From IMG/VR virus record IMGVR_UViG_3300037247_000506, positions 1-47,102 of that record: DNA of 47,102 bases; one strand, given 5' to 3'. This document shows, piece by piece, positions 27,160 through 37,180 of this stretch; position 1 is the stretch's first letter, and every line of letters begins with the position of its first letter. Source of the DNA: a virus. Position numbers and translations under genes: made by a program. Below the pieces are notes generated by a model. The model searched no databases and was not told the origin of the DNA. It saw nothing but the letters and a program-made list of their open reading frames with translations.

Positions 27160-30100
27160 TTATTCGTCCGATGCGTTGTTGGTACCGTAGCGGATGTAGA
27201 TCGTGAGCAGAGGAGCCTCTTCTGACATGGTTCCCCCCGTGCGTTCAATCTCCCAGATCACGAGGTCGCCGCCCGCCGGGCTGCCCGCAATTGTTAGGGC
27301 GCCGCTCTCGTCGGCCTTGTGGTACCGACCCACGCCCGTCAGAAGCGTGTCCGTGATAGTCACCTGGCCGCCTTGCGCCTCGCCGATCAAGTCGCCGTTC
27401 TGGGTAGAGCTGCCCCGAAGGCCGAAGATCACGGTGTCCCCCGCCGAGGAGCCTGTCGGGGAAATCCATGCGTACCACCAGGTCACCGTGCCGCCATCGT
27501 AGTTCTCGGGAAGGAACATCTCCATGCTACCTTGCTCGTTGGCAGCGAAGGCGCGGGTGATGTAGTTCTTCCCGCCAGTCCCCGTTTCACTCTGCTCAGC
27601 ATCAGCGCACGGGTCGGTGGTGTTCGGCGTCAGCGTGGCGGCCCTGATGATGATGCTGCGCTTGGGGATGGTAAAGACTGGCGGCGTGGCTGCGCCTTTG
27701 CTCTCAAGTATGCCGCCTGCCGCACTCAGCGCCACTTCCTGCTGGTCCCCAGAGCCGTCGCTATGGAACACCTTCCAGTTGTTGAACTCGGTGTGCTTGG
27801 CGATGCCGTGGACAGCGTTGTGGGTGACGCCGTGGCTGGCTGAGAAAGACAGGTTGCCGCTGGCATCAGTGACTAGGGCCTCATTGGCGTTCCCATCGGC
27901 ATCAGGCAGCACCCATATCTTGTTCGCACCTAGCGCCGGTGCCTTGAAGCCCACGTAGTTGCCGTTGTCATGGAACCTAAGTTCACCCTGGTTTGGTATC
28001 TCAAGGTAGCCATCACCAACTACGAGTATGGCGATAGAGTTCTTCGTAAGGACGTATTCGTTAGCACCCCTATCGTACACAAGGAAGTCAAGCTCACCAC
28101 CATCAGTGTCAAAGATTATTGTCGGGGCGCCTCCTACCAAGAGTAGTCCATAAGCAGCGTCGCCGACGGTGAGCGAAAGAACCTTCTCTGTGTGGATGTG
28201 GTTGCCGATGATGCGTGCATTGCCCGGCTCCCAATCGCCCGTGAGTGGCTTCGAGCCGTCTACGTCAAGGTGGGCGGCGTGGTCAGAGTCCCCCAGCCCT
28301 GCCAGGTCCGCACCGTGGTCGATTGTCCCGTCCGACTGAGACGTAAGTGCAATGACCCCACTTGCATTCGGCCACGTCAGAGTCCGCGTGTTGTCTGCCG
28401 CCACCTGATCGAGTTGGAAATTACCAACCTTGGTATTGGTCGTCGCATCGAAGATGTTGAAGGTGCTATCAGCGAACTCTGTCTCAGGTGAGGAAGCACC
28501 ACCCCTAGCTCCTAGGAGGTCCCCCCTCCTCAGGTCTACAACAGAGCCAAAGGCCCAGGTGCCCGCCTGCTTCTGCACAGTCAGCCTGGCGATGAGGAAC
28601 GCTGTTGATGATTCGAGGTCGAACTCACGGGGCAGGTCGAAGTTGTCGAAGCCTGAGATGTCCTGCTCCGCGCTGGCCTGCGTATTGTAGAAGCCAGATG
28701 GTAGGTTGATCATCGCTGGCTCGTAAGTACCCGTCTTGTTCGCCACGCCCCAGATGACGAGGTTGAACCATTTGTTGTTTCCAATGGGATTCCCACCCGA
28801 GTCCTCCACGATGTCAAAGAGGTTGGTGATATTGTGGTAGGCCCCCTCTATGTCAGGCCAGTTGACGACGAGCACTTCGTCCCCGCCTGAAGTATCAACA
28901 GCAGCAGAAGTGTGCCTGTGCATCTGGAAGATGACACCTGATGTTGCCTTGTAATCAACGGTCGCACCTACGATAGTCAAGTAGCTAGTCGTGCCAGCAG
29001 AGTTGATACCGCTGAAGTATCGTGCGCTGGTCAGGCGTTCACGCTCGGCCATGTGGGCCAGGTGCCCCATATTGTCTGTCCCCATGCGGTGGTCGTTCCA
29101 CTGCTGCTGGATATAGCAACGAGCACCCCCGCCAGCAGCGACGAATGCCGCAGATGGGACAAGGTAGTAGCCGACTTTGATGTGCTCGGTTGCAGGCCAC
29201 TGGGAAGTGCTCTTAGTCAACTGCGTCTGGTCGGACTCAAGGATGTAGATGTAGTTTGCCTGCGGTGAATCGTCGTCCCCGAGAGTCAGCGCAATAGTCT
29301 TGGGAGTAGACAGTGTAGTAAGGCCACTTGAGAAGCGCATCGTGAGATCGCCACCGCCCTCCTGCTGGAGGGAGAGAGTGACTACGCCGCCGGCCTCGGT
29401 GATGTCCGCATCTAGCGTCTCAAGAAAGGTGCCGTTGAAGAAGTCCTTGAAGATTTCGTCGTTTCCCAGCACCGCTGTTTCCTCGGTGATGCTATCGATG
29501 TCCCCGCTGGACGCCACTACGACACCTAGGGGGATGCTTCCGAGCGTGTAGCCGGTAGTGTTGCTACTGACGCTGGAGCCCAGCACCTCGACATAGCTGG
29601 TGTCGTCGTCGGCGACGTTGAGCGTGCTCGCCGAGATGTTGTTGATGACGTTGTCTTCGCGGGTGATGAAGGCGTTCCAGCCGACGCTCAGGGAGCCGTT
29701 ATCGTAGAGCAGGTTGAGCTTGTCGCCCGGTGCAACTGAGACGATTCCGTCTCCTATGACATCCCCCGTGCCCACGTACAAGTTCTTCGTCCCGCCCAGT
29801 ATCTCTACCTCGAAGTCTGCGGGGCAGTTGGGGCCGAAGACCGACCGCTCGAAGTAGCCCTTGACGGTGTAGGAGCGGCTGGTGGTCGGCAGGTCTTCCA
29901 TGCGGTTGCCCGAAGAGTCTTCGATGAGAGAGTTGCCCACAAAGGCCACATGGACGTAGCTACTGCTGTGGCTCAGGTCGTCAGGTGCCCACAAGAAGTG
30001 GATTGGGGCCTCACTGTCCGCTGGGAGGTTCGGCACATCTACGGTACAGCCAGTGATTGCTAGGTTCAGGAAGAGGGCCTGCACTCCATTCACCGATCCG

Positions 30101-31368
30101 ATCTTTATGAAAGCCCACTCAGCCGAATGATCGTCATAGCCAAACCAGCAACCAGAGAAGAGTAGGTAATCCATGTCAGACGAACCGAGGCTGCCAGTGC
30201 TCCCAAGTGCAAACGCAGCAACAGACGAACTATCTCCGTCAATCTGGCAGCCAACAAAATGCACATAACTCGACATGCTGCCAACCTGAATACTATTTAG
30301 GAAGAGGCAGTCGGTGAACGTCACGCCGTTCGCAAATCGTGATTTGCTACTCCCCTGCTTTGCGAAGAAGGAGAACTTGCCACCCCACGCGCAACGGTTA
30401 AACCTAGTGCTGCCCAAGACAACTGCCAAGCCATTATCATCGACACCACCAGCAAATCGACAAAGCTCGAAGCTCAGATAGTCGGCAACAACGATGATGG
30501 TGTCGGACTTGAATTGCAGGCTGCCACCCACATTAAGATTGACGAACTGAACACTCCGCACGTCCCGATCATTATCGCTACTCAGTATCAGATTATTCGT
30601 CAGCTTGAGGTTCTCGATGCGGGACTCAGGATAGCCGTTGAATACATTCCCCAAGGGCCCAGAGAGGGTCAGGCTGCCAACGAATGTCATGTCCCCTGGA
30701 GGGGTAGTGATCGTGATCCTATTGACGCCGCCAATCAGGTGGGATTCAACGGTTACATCCTCTCCGGTATAATCCCCCGGCACGATCAGGATGCTCTGAT
30801 CCCCACCAGCCGTGACCCAGCCATCCACGGCGCTCTGAATGACGCTCCAGACCTTGAAGGTGTGACCGTGGAGAGTTGTTACCGTCATCCCCTCTGTGCC
30901 ATCGCCCGCAGAGACTACAGCTGCGAAGTCAGCGTCAACAAGATGGTCGAACTCGAACGGGCCGATACCTGCGTTAGCGATGTCGAGCCGCAGATTGTTG
31001 GGCCAGGAGGCCCGCGTGAGCTTGATACCGCTCGTAGCATTGAGTTGGTAGCCGAAGCCCTGCGACACCGCATCATCCATGCCCTCGACGGACATCTCGT
31101 GATGGTGGCCATCCTTCACCTTGCGACGATAGGAGTTGTTGGGGGTCTGGTTCTCTAGCGCCCGGACACGGGGGAGTGACTTCTCAAACGCTTCCTCTAG
31201 CGCGGAGAGCCGCCTGGGGAGCCCTAATGCCGCGCGGTCGCCATCCACTAGGCTTTCCTGCGCCCACGTCTCTATCGCCGTCAGGGCTTCAGGAGAGAGA
31301 ACGCCACGCAGGGCGTCTAGGAAGTCCGAGCGTTGCTGGCCGGGCGGAAGATTGCCGTGCTCCACCAT
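27160..31368 (-). CDS. Giant tail spike/fibre with beta-helix
   Basis: 1402 residues. An N-terminal helical/coiled segment with RRLSALEEAFEKSLPRVRAL, an HHHE patch, then from about 190 a right-handed beta-helix pattern with repeated N/D-G turns (FNGYPESRIENLKLTNNLIL, GVTFTDCLFLNSIQVGSMSS), typical of polysaccharide-binding or cleaving tailspikes. The middle has long beta repeats; near residue 1080 IDHGADLAGLGDSDHAAHLD is a stock fibre motif; the end is a small beta sandwich. The beta-helix part is visibly richer in A/T than its neighbours, suggesting recent exchange. Confidence 0.8.
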   Translation of the reverse strand: MVEHGNLPPGQQRSDFLDALRGVLSPEALTAIETWAQESLVDGDRAALGLPRRLSALEEAFEKSLPRVRALENQTPNNSYRRKVKDGHHHEMSVEGMDDAVSQGFGYQLNATSGIKLTRASWPNNLRLDIANAGIGPFEFDHLVDADFAAVVSAGDGTEGMTVTTLHGHTFKVWSVIQSAVDGWVTAGGDQSILIVPGDYTGEDVTVESHLIGGVNRITITTPPGDMTFVGSLTLSGPLGNVFNGYPESRIENLKLTNNLILSSDNDRDVRSVQFVNLNVGGSLQFKSDTIIVVADYLSFELCRFAGGVDDNGLAVVLGSTRFNRCAWGGKFSFFAKQGSSKSRFANGVTFTDCLFLNSIQVGSMSSYVHFVGCQIDGDSSSVAAFALGSTGSLGSSDMDYLLFSGCWFGYDDHSAEWAFIKIGSVNGVQALFLNLAITGCTVDVPNLPADSEAPIHFLWAPDDLSHSSSYVHVAFVGNSLIEDSSGNRMEDLPTTSRSYTVKGYFERSVFGPNCPADFEVEILGGTKNLYVGTGDVIGDGIVSVAPGDKLNLLYDNGSLSVGWNAFITREDNVINNISASTLNVADDDTSYVEVLGSSVSSNTTGYTLGSIPLGVVVASSGDIDSITEETAVLGNDEIFKDFFNGTFLETLDADITEAGGVVTLSLQQEGGGDLTMRFSSGLTTLSTPKTIALTLGDDDSPQANYIYILESDQTQLTKSTSQWPATEHIKVGYYLVPSAAFVAAGGGARCYIQQQWNDHRMGTDNMGHLAHMAERERLTSARYFSGINSAGTTSYLTIVGATVDYKATSGVIFQMHRHTSAAVDTSGGDEVLVVNWPDIEGAYHNITNLFDIVEDSGGNPIGNNKWFNLVIWGVANKTGTYEPAMINLPSGFYNTQASAEQDISGFDNFDLPREFDLESSTAFLIARLTVQKQAGTWAFGSVVDLRRGDLLGARGGASSPETEFADSTFNIFDATTNTKVGNFQLDQVAADNTRTLTWPNASGVIALTSQSDGTIDHGADLAGLGDSDHAAHLDVDGSKPLTGDWEPGNARIIGNHIHTEKVLSLTVGDAAYGLLLVGGAPTIIFDTDGGELDFLVYDRGANEYVLTKNSIAILVVGDGYLEIPNQGELRFHDNGNYVGFKAPALGANKIWVLPDADGNANEALVTDASGNLSFSASHGVTHNAVHGIAKHTEFNNWKVFHSDGSGDQQEVALSAAGGILESKGAATPPVFTIPKRSIIIRAATLTPNTTDPCADAEQSETGTGGKNYITRAFAANEQGSMEMFLPENYDGGTVTWWYAWISPTGSSAGDTVIFGLRGSSTQNGDLIGEAQGGQVTITDTLLTGVGRYHKADESGALTIAGSPAGGDLVIWEIERTGGTMSEEAPLLTIYIRYGTNNASDE

Positions 31369-33464
31369 CAGACCACCCAGCGATCTATCGTCACCTCGAT
31401 GGCGTAGTCCGGCGCGCTGCCATGAACGTCAATCACCGCCACCTGCACATCCCTGACGTACCCGGTGAATGGCGTATTGAACCCAGGTTCCAGCACAGGG
31501 ACGCCCTCGCCGCTCTTGAGGGCTTCCAGCTTGAGCTTGGCATCCTTCACCCCGAGGCTGCCTGTCATGTGATCCTTGTCCACCGGGATGCGCGCGACAT
31601 ACGTGTGCGGCGTGACGGCGCGGATGCCGAAGGCGCGGATGCGCGGGTCGGCGGTCGCAGGGCTGAAAGCACCAGACTGGTTGGTATCGAAGCGGATAGA
31701 TGCCATCACTTCGTAGCAGGTGTCACGGTTGCTCGCCGCTGTGCCCGCCGCGCCACCACCGCTTGTGACGTTCACGGGGATGCTGAAGGTGTTGGCGCTG
31801 ATCCAGGTGACGACGTGCTCGCCGTTGATGTCGGGCGCGCTGCTGTGCCCCTTGATCGTCACAATGTCGCCCGAGATGAAGCCGTGGGCCGTGACCGTGA
31901 GCACCGTCGGGTCGGCCGTAGAGGATGAGGTGATGGCTGTGCTCTTGTTGTTCGGCGTGAACTCGAAATGGCCCGGCCCGTCGTCGGAAGTCAGGTCGCT
32001 TCCGAGTTGGATCGAGGTCTGGATGCGGTCGCGGTGGATGCGCGCCTCGATGTCCACGTTGGCGTACTCGTTGTTGTCGATGTCCAGCCACATCATGCGG
32101 ATGCGCTTCTGCTTCTCCGGCTCGCCGAAGTCCGTACCGGGCATCCATATCTGGCCCTTCTCGTTGTCCCCGCCACGGTAGGTGGTCGCAAAACCGTCAA
32201 CCCTGACCTGGCGGATAGAGCCATCCAACTCCAGGTCGAACATAGCAAAGCGGCGTGAATCATCCACCATCCACAGGATGGGGTTAGCCGAAGTGGTGGT
32301 GATGCCGATGCGTAGCTTCGCGCTCCAATTGGTTTCCTGGGGCGAGATGAGGTTCCCCATCCACCTGATCGTGCCGTCGCTCTCCAGCCAACCGATATGG
32401 AGCCCGGTGTTGCTGTTGACCGCATAGGCCCAGCGCCCCCAAGCGGCGAAGCCGAACCATCCGAGAGGAGTCGGCGTCAAACCGTCCAGGTTGATGGGCG
32501 TCCAGTTGGCCGGCGCGTCCGGGCCAATTGGTATCGCCGAGTCGCCCCACACTCTCCACAGGCCCGTGCTGTGCGCCCAGTAGGCGTAAGGGCCGTGCGC
32601 CCCGCTGTTGGCACCGTCCAAGCCCTGGTAGTTCGTGAGGTAGCCGCCTGTCGCTTCGACAAACTCGATGATAGGAATGCTGTTGCCCTGGGAGTCGAAG
32701 CGGTAGGGCCGGTCAGGCTTGGAGACGAACAGTTCGCCGCTAACGCTGAGCAGGTCGGTGATCTGGAAGCTGCTGTCGCCCACCTCGAAGTCGCCGGCAA
32801 AACTGGACTCGTCAGCCGCCGTAGCGGACGTAGAAATCAGGTTGGTGCTGTGCGCCCGCCACATCTGGGCCACGCCTTCGTTCATCATCTTGTTCAGGTG
32901 CAGCGCCAAGTAATCCATCGACTGCCACGAGTCGTTGGTGATGGCGTCAGCCCCGACAGTATCCAGCCGCTCTACGAAGGCACCAGCAGTCCCGCCGAAC
33001 GGCACATACCACTTGCTCTCGAAGTAGACTGGGCGGCCGGCCTCGCCGTTAGTAATCGTAGTGCTGCTTGTCTCCTGGGTAGGAGTCCCGGTTCCACCCG
33101 TGCCCAGGTCGATCTTGTAGATGCGGTTGGCGTTGACGATGTAGAGGTATTCCTTGCTGGAAGGGCCATCCATGACGAAGCCGTAGGCGGGCTTGTCCGC
33201 GTCTATGCCCGCAGACAACGTGAGCGCCGCGACTCTCGCCCCCTTCCGCATCCGCAGGTAGGGGAAGGTAGAAGTGTCAAGATTCACGGCGTTGTAGATT
33301 TGGTTCGGCGCGGTGATCTGCTTCTCGGTGAAGAAGCCCATGCCGCCGTTGAAGCCTGAGTCGTAGCGCCGCTCTAGGGTGCGCGCTGCGGAGGAGGTCT
33401 GCCAACTAGAGCAAGGATACTGAATCCCGTCGATGGTGATGATGAGCGGCGGTCGATCTGCCAT
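31368..33464 (-). CDS. Tail protein, propeller-like (possible nozzle/hub)
   Basis: 698 residues, TGATG-coupled to the spike gene. Recurrent short strands such as YLYIVNANRIYKIDLG, AYAVNSNTGLHIGWLESDG and LWMVDDSRRFAMFDLE suggest a beta-propeller, as in short-tail nozzle proteins. Near residue 510 it carries an ITSSSTADPTVLTVTAHGF ... GHSSAPDINGEH module also found in the neighbouring 501-residue protein. The final part binds with a beta domain. Role assigned by context. Confidence 0.6.
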   Translation of the reverse strand: MADRPPLIITIDGIQYPCSSWQTSSAARTLERRYDSGFNGGMGFFTEKQITAPNQIYNAVNLDTSTFPYLRMRKGARVAALTLSAGIDADKPAYGFVMDGPSSKEYLYIVNANRIYKIDLGTGGTGTPTQETSSTTITNGEAGRPVYFESKWYVPFGGTAGAFVERLDTVGADAITNDSWQSMDYLALHLNKMMNEGVAQMWRAHSTNLISTSATAADESSFAGDFEVGDSSFQITDLLSVSGELFVSKPDRPYRFDSQGNSIPIIEFVEATGGYLTNYQGLDGANSGAHGPYAYWAHSTGLWRVWGDSAIPIGPDAPANWTPINLDGLTPTPLGWFGFAAWGRWAYAVNSNTGLHIGWLESDGTIRWMGNLISPQETNWSAKLRIGITTTSANPILWMVDDSRRFAMFDLELDGSIRQVRVDGFATTYRGGDNEKGQIWMPGTDFGEPEKQKRIRMMWLDIDNNEYANVDIEARIHRDRIQTSIQLGSDLTSDDGPGHFEFTPNNKSTAITSSSTADPTVLTVTAHGFISGDIVTIKGHSSAPDINGEHVVTWISANTFSIPVNVTSGGGAAGTAASNRDTCYEVMASIRFDTNQSGAFSPATADPRIRAFGIRAVTPHTYVARIPVDKDHMTGSLGVKDAKLKLEALKSGEGVPVLEPGFNTPFTGYVRDVQVAVIDVHGSAPDYAIEVTIDRWVV

Positions 33465-33468
33465 ACAT

Positions 33469-34974
33469 CTATACGCTCACCAACTGGTTAGGGACGATCC
33501 GCGTTTCCTTGAGGTTATAGCCTAGCGCCAGTTCGCGTGCGCGCCGGCGGCGTGCCCAGCGGCGGAAGTCGGCCTGCTCATCCCAGTCGCGGTAGAACCG
33601 CGCGATGATGGCCGCTACCAGGTAGTCCCGATCGCAGGTGGTGGTTGTGGTGTTGTCGGTGAAGGCGTCGAAGCCACGCGACAGGACGATGCCTACCGGG
33701 CGGCTCCAGACAGCTCGCAGCACTATCCTCAACGGGTTCACGCCGCGAGCCTCATTGATGAAGGTGGGCGCTGGTGCCTGGGCGCTGCGCCACTGCCGCG
33801 AGAGAGCCACGTAGGAGTCCGCATCCTCGCTCACCCTACCCTGGGGCATGTAGAAGGCGTAGCGCACCTTCTCCTCGCTCACGAACCACGAGGGGGCTGT
33901 GTAGGGCCGCATGTCGCCCGTCACCTGGACGATCACCGGCGCGGCCATGTAGAAGTCGTCAGCAGCGGCCGCAGACAGGATACGAATCCGCATCTGCTCG
34001 CAGTTGTCCGGCACCGTTTCCTGGAAGCGGATCTCGGTCCAGGCAGGCTCATCTATCGTCACGGCCTTGACGACTTCGGGAGCCGTTTCGTTGTAGAGCT
34101 GGACGATGACGGAGCCGACGGCGGCGCGCACGGTGACGGACACCATCAGCGTCTCTGTCTCATGGACATCAAAGGTCTGCGAGTTCCAGCCCTGGCCCGC
34201 ACCGTCTGCAACGCCGTGAACCGACTGCTGGCCGAAGAGGACATTTGCGGATGTCGCAACGAGTTCCGTCGCCGTACCCCCAGGCGCTACTACATCCGGC
34301 CAGTCGGTGGCCACGTCTATAGTCTCGATAGCCGAGTCGTTCACCAAAGAGGGGAAGTAAACGTAGGGCGCATCCGTCTGGCGCAGGATCTCGTCGGCAA
34401 CCTGGTCGAGCATGTCGCCCGATACCCCGTGGGGGTATAGCAGGTACTTCAGCCCAACCGCAGGCAGCACCGTGACTGCCGGCGAGTAGGTGAGGGTCGA
34501 GGTGCCATTGAAGCCACCATCGTCCACCGCCACATAATCAGAGAGTTCCGTGATCGTCCCACCAGTCCCCCCGGTTGTAACCACGACGGGGATCGTGGCC
34601 GTACTGGCGCCTGTCTGGGTGGCCAGCCACTCGCCGTTGATGTCGGGCACGCTTCCTATGTGGCCGCTGATGACAACGCTGTGTACGAGCCCCGCGCCAT
34701 AGCCGTGGGCACTGGCCGTTGTGATAACCGTGGGGTCGGCAATCGAAGACGAGGTGATGGCCACACTCGCCAACTCGCTCATGATCTCGACGCCACGAGC
34801 GTCGTACTTGTTGGGGTTTGTCGTGCCGCGCCCGAGCTTCGTGTCGATGAGCGTGGTGGTGTTACCCGCAGTGGTCAGGGACAGCGGCACCGGCAGCGCC
34901 TTCAGCGCCTCGTCACGCTTGTTGAGAACGCGAAGCACGTCGTACTTCGTCACTAGGCGCGTCACGGTGCCCAT
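33469..34974 (-). CDS. Tail/adaptor protein with E1-FCCH-like and carbohydrate-binding-like domains
   Basis: 501 residues. Residues about 70-140 hold an ITSSSIADPTVITTASAHGY ... GSVPDINGEWLATQ module resembling the FCCH-type beta insertion common in phage tails. Residues about 220-350 form a beta sandwich (AWTEIRFQETVPDNCEQMRI) like a carbohydrate-binding module. The C-terminus is helical and basic (RDWDEQADFRRWARRRRARE). Precise role unknown. Confidence 0.65.
   Translation of the reverse strand: MGTVTRLVTKYDVLRVLNKRDEALKALPVPLSLTTAGNTTTLIDTKLGRGTTNPNKYDARGVEIMSELASVAITSSSIADPTVITTASAHGYGAGLVHSVVISGHIGSVPDINGEWLATQTGASTATIPVVVTTGGTGGTITELSDYVAVDDGGFNGTSTLTYSPAVTVLPAVGLKYLLYPHGVSGDMLDQVADEILRQTDAPYVYFPSLVNDSAIETIDVATDWPDVVAPGGTATELVATSANVLFGQQSVHGVADGAGQGWNSQTFDVHETETLMVSVTVRAAVGSVIVQLYNETAPEVVKAVTIDEPAWTEIRFQETVPDNCEQMRIRILSAAAADDFYMAAPVIVQVTGDMRPYTAPSWFVSEEKVRYAFYMPQGRVSEDADSYVALSRQWRSAQAPAPTFINEARGVNPLRIVLRAVWSRPVGIVLSRGFDAFTDNTTTTTCDRDYLVAAIIARFYRDWDEQADFRRWARRRRARELALGYNLKETRIVPNQLVSV
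34245..34259. repeat. TTGCG dyad, site 10
   Basis: TTGCG-GATGT-CGCAA inside the 501-residue tail gene. Confidence 0.7.
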
Positions 34975-35117
34975 CAGCGCCTCTTTCGCTTCACAGGTGC
35001 GCCACCAGCCCTAGCGCCGAAGAAGCCGCGCTGACGCTTACTGAGGGGCCTTCCCTGGGCACGACCCTCGCGTAGTATCTTCCTGGCCTTTGGGCGGCTT
35101 ACGCTCTTGTGGGGCAT
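34974..35117 (-). CDS. Small very basic protein
   Basis: 47 residues, ATG 35117 behind GGAGGCG. MPHKSVSRPKARKILREGRA, then LSKRQRGFFGARAGG and KRKRR. The K/R-A-x-x-I-L-R-E-G ... G-x-P-L-x-x-R-Q-R-x-F-F-G pattern matches small phage proteins found beside head and tail genes, role unknown; probably DNA- or RNA-contacting. Confidence 0.7.
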   Translation of the reverse strand: MPHKSVSRPKARKILREGRAQGRPLSKRQRGFFGARAGGAPVKRKRR

Positions 35118-35125
35118 GACGCCTC

Positions 35126-35878
35126 CTAGCTGTAGCTGACCCTCGCCCAAGCCATCTTCAGGAAGTTGGAGCCCCCGCTCTGCACACCGATCCCGAAGTT
35201 GACGGGGAACTCGTCCGTTTCCAGCGCCAAGAGCGAGGTCGCGTCGTTCTGGGGCACCCCGTCCACAAACCACTGCACCCCAGACGAGGTGATCTTGATC
35301 TTCCAGTGATGCCAGTCGGTGTCATCAACCGGCCCAGCGGCACTCGTGGTCGCACCGCTCCTCAACTTGAAGTTCGTGCCATCTGAGTGGATAACGGCCA
35401 GCGCATCGGCGGCAGTGACGATAGAACCGCCGCCCTCAACAAAGCCGAAGCCTGACGCCGTTTCGACGCCGGTGGCATCTAGGAAGGCTGCGAAGATCTC
35501 AAGGGTGAGCGTTGTCGGGCTGAAGCCCAGGAATTGCCCCGCCAACTGCCCGTGGGCATAGCTGCCGAAGATGGTGGGCGAAGTCAGCAGATCAGAGGCA
35601 GCGTTGAAGTGGAGAGATGAGGGGTCTTGATCTGTGGAATCAAGGAAGCTCCCATCAGAGCCCACGTCCTCAACGATGCTTGTTGTTACCCAGCCGTGAA
35701 CGGCCAGTACGTCTAGCCCCTGGCCCGTGGCCACCGTTGCCTCGGCGGGGCCACCTGCTATCCAGAAGTCCGTCCCTGCCGATTCAGCCCAGTTGCGCGG
35801 GTTGGTGACGTGTTCCCGCAGGTTGTGGCTAACTCGGACGATTCCATGGCCCCTTGGTGTGACCAAATCCGTTGACAT
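35126..35878 (-). CDS. Lectin-like (LamG-type) structural protein
   Basis: 250 residues, ATG 35878 behind AAGGAGAAGG. N-terminal FWIAGGPAEATVATGQGLDV, then a jelly roll ending TDWHHWKIKITSSGVQWFVD, DGVPQNDATSLLALE and FGIGVQSGGSNFLKM, a concanavalin-like glycan-binding fold. Probably on the virion surface. Confidence 0.65.
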   Translation of the reverse strand: MSTDLVTPRGHGIVRVSHNLREHVTNPRNWAESAGTDFWIAGGPAEATVATGQGLDVLAVHGWVTTSIVEDVGSDGSFLDSTDQDPSSLHFNAASDLLTSPTIFGSYAHGQLAGQFLGFSPTTLTLEIFAAFLDATGVETASGFGFVEGGGSIVTAADALAVIHSDGTNFKLRSGATTSAAGPVDDTDWHHWKIKITSSGVQWFVDGVPQNDATSLLALETDEFPVNFGIGVQSGGSNFLKMAWARVSYS

Positions 35879-35890
35879 CGTCCTTCTCCT

Positions 35891-36607
35891 TTACTTGTGC
35901 GCGCCCAGCTTGTGACCTCGCACCTGGTTCGGGGTGCCCTCGAAACCGACGCACCCTTCCACATCGCAGGATTCCACCTCAACAGGCGCAGCCTGGTTGC
36001 TGCGCGCCAACTGAAGGATGGCTTCGTTCTGGGCCATCGTCGCCTCGAACTGCCGGTCCTGGCGCTCAATCGCCTGCTTTTCCTTCTCATCCGAGACGTG
36101 CTTCTGCCAGATGTCCCAGGTCTTGACGTGCTTCCCGCTCTCGTGGATGTACTTCGCGTAGGCATTGGCCAGTTGGCCGGCAGGACAGAGTTTGCCCTGT
36201 AGCCCCAGGCTGTCCATCAGCGCTCGGTCAGGAGAGTCCTTGTGAAGGAAGCACTTCACGTCGCCCTTCCTGTAAGTCGGAACCTGGTCGGCCTTAGCCC
36301 GAAACATGGGCCTTCCGTCTGGGAGCTTGCGCTGAAACAATATGCGCGCGCGTTTCTGGGTGACGAGAAGCGGCTCACCATCCAGCGTGGCATAGATGAT
36401 GGCCATCGGCCTTCGGGGCGACGTATCCTGAAACAGGATTTCGGAGTCGTCTCGCTCGATACCCTCGACCTCCTGAAGCAGGTCACGGCGCTCCTCTTCG
36501 CGTTGTGCCACGAGTGCCATTTGCCTCTGGGTATCTTCCTCGGTGACCGTCTCCCCTGTCCGCTCCTTGGCCATCTCGGTCTGGGTGGGAACGCTAGGTG
36601 TGCCCAT
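35891..36607 (-). CDS. Unknown protein with C-terminal C2H2 finger
   Basis: 238 residues. Helical Glu-rich start (EEDTQRQMALVAQREEER), a middle beta domain (MAIIYATLDGEPLLVTQKRA), a helical region, then CDVEGCVGFEGTPNQVRGHK-LGAH: C-x4-C-x12-H-x4-H, a classic C2H2 zinc finger, unusual in phages. Overlaps its neighbour by 14 bases. Confidence 0.7.
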   Translation of the reverse strand: MGTPSVPTQTEMAKERTGETVTEEDTQRQMALVAQREEERRDLLQEVEGIERDDSEILFQDTSPRRPMAIIYATLDGEPLLVTQKRARILFQRKLPDGRPMFRAKADQVPTYRKGDVKCFLHKDSPDRALMDSLGLQGKLCPAGQLANAYAKYIHESGKHVKTWDIWQKHVSDEKEKQAIERQDRQFEATMAQNEAILQLARSNQAAPVEVESCDVEGCVGFEGTPNQVRGHKLGAHK

Positions 36608-37076
36608 TCTTTCGCTCCTTTGCTCTGTCTCTCAGGGCTCGTACTGCGGTCTGTTCAGGCCAGGCATTACGCTCCGCCCTGAAGTGAGGGCCTACGACGG
36701 TGCGGTTGCTCTTGGCCTTGTAGCGCAGTTCTACCTGGGCAACCGCATCCTCAACTAGCGTCGATTCCGCCATCATCTCCCGGCGCCGCTCCATGTACTT
36801 CGTCTCGTGTCGGTTCTTCTCGGCGTGGGCCTGCAACTCCGCAACCGTGTTCTCCCCGAAGCTGGGCATCAAGAACGGCAGCACCTTGTTCTCGTAATCC
36901 TCCACCGGCCCGATGTCCCAAATAAACTTGGCTATCGCATCGTCCCGGATGACGAAGACACGCTGGACCCAGCGCATCCGCATACCGGGCCCGTCCGGGC
37001 GCGGCATTGCCAACGGGCCTTCGTGAAGGCCGTGGCACTCTTCGTCCGGGAACACGCGGTCGGTCACGATGTGCAT
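36594..37076 (-). CDS. Unknown 160-residue protein
   Basis: Beta N-terminus (MHIVTDRVFPDEECHGLHEG), WVQRVFVIRDDAIAKFIWDI, then a long charged helix (ELQAHAEKNRHETKYMERRR). Overlaps the 38-residue gene by 13 bases. Could be a head-tail connector by position only. Confidence 0.65.
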   Translation of the reverse strand: MHIVTDRVFPDEECHGLHEGPLAMPRPDGPGMRMRWVQRVFVIRDDAIAKFIWDIGPVEDYENKVLPFLMPSFGENTVAELQAHAEKNRHETKYMERRREMMAESTLVEDAVAQVELRYKAKSNRTVVGPHFRAERNAWPEQTAVRALRDRAKERKNGHT

Positions 37077-37180
37077 TCGTGGCGCTCAGCTTTCCGCTTG
37101 GCGAGCTTTGCATCTGGCGCGAAGACAGGCTCTCCGCACTTCTCGCAGGCGACCCAACTTTGCACCTTGACCTTCGGCAT
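37064..37180 (-). CDS. 38-residue zinc mini-protein
   Basis: CEKCGEPVFAPDAKLAKRKA then ERHEC: C-x2-C ... H-x-C. ATG shares its A with the previous stop (TGATG). Confidence 0.55.
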   Translation of the reverse strand: MPKVKVQSWVACEKCGEPVFAPDAKLAKRKAERHECTS

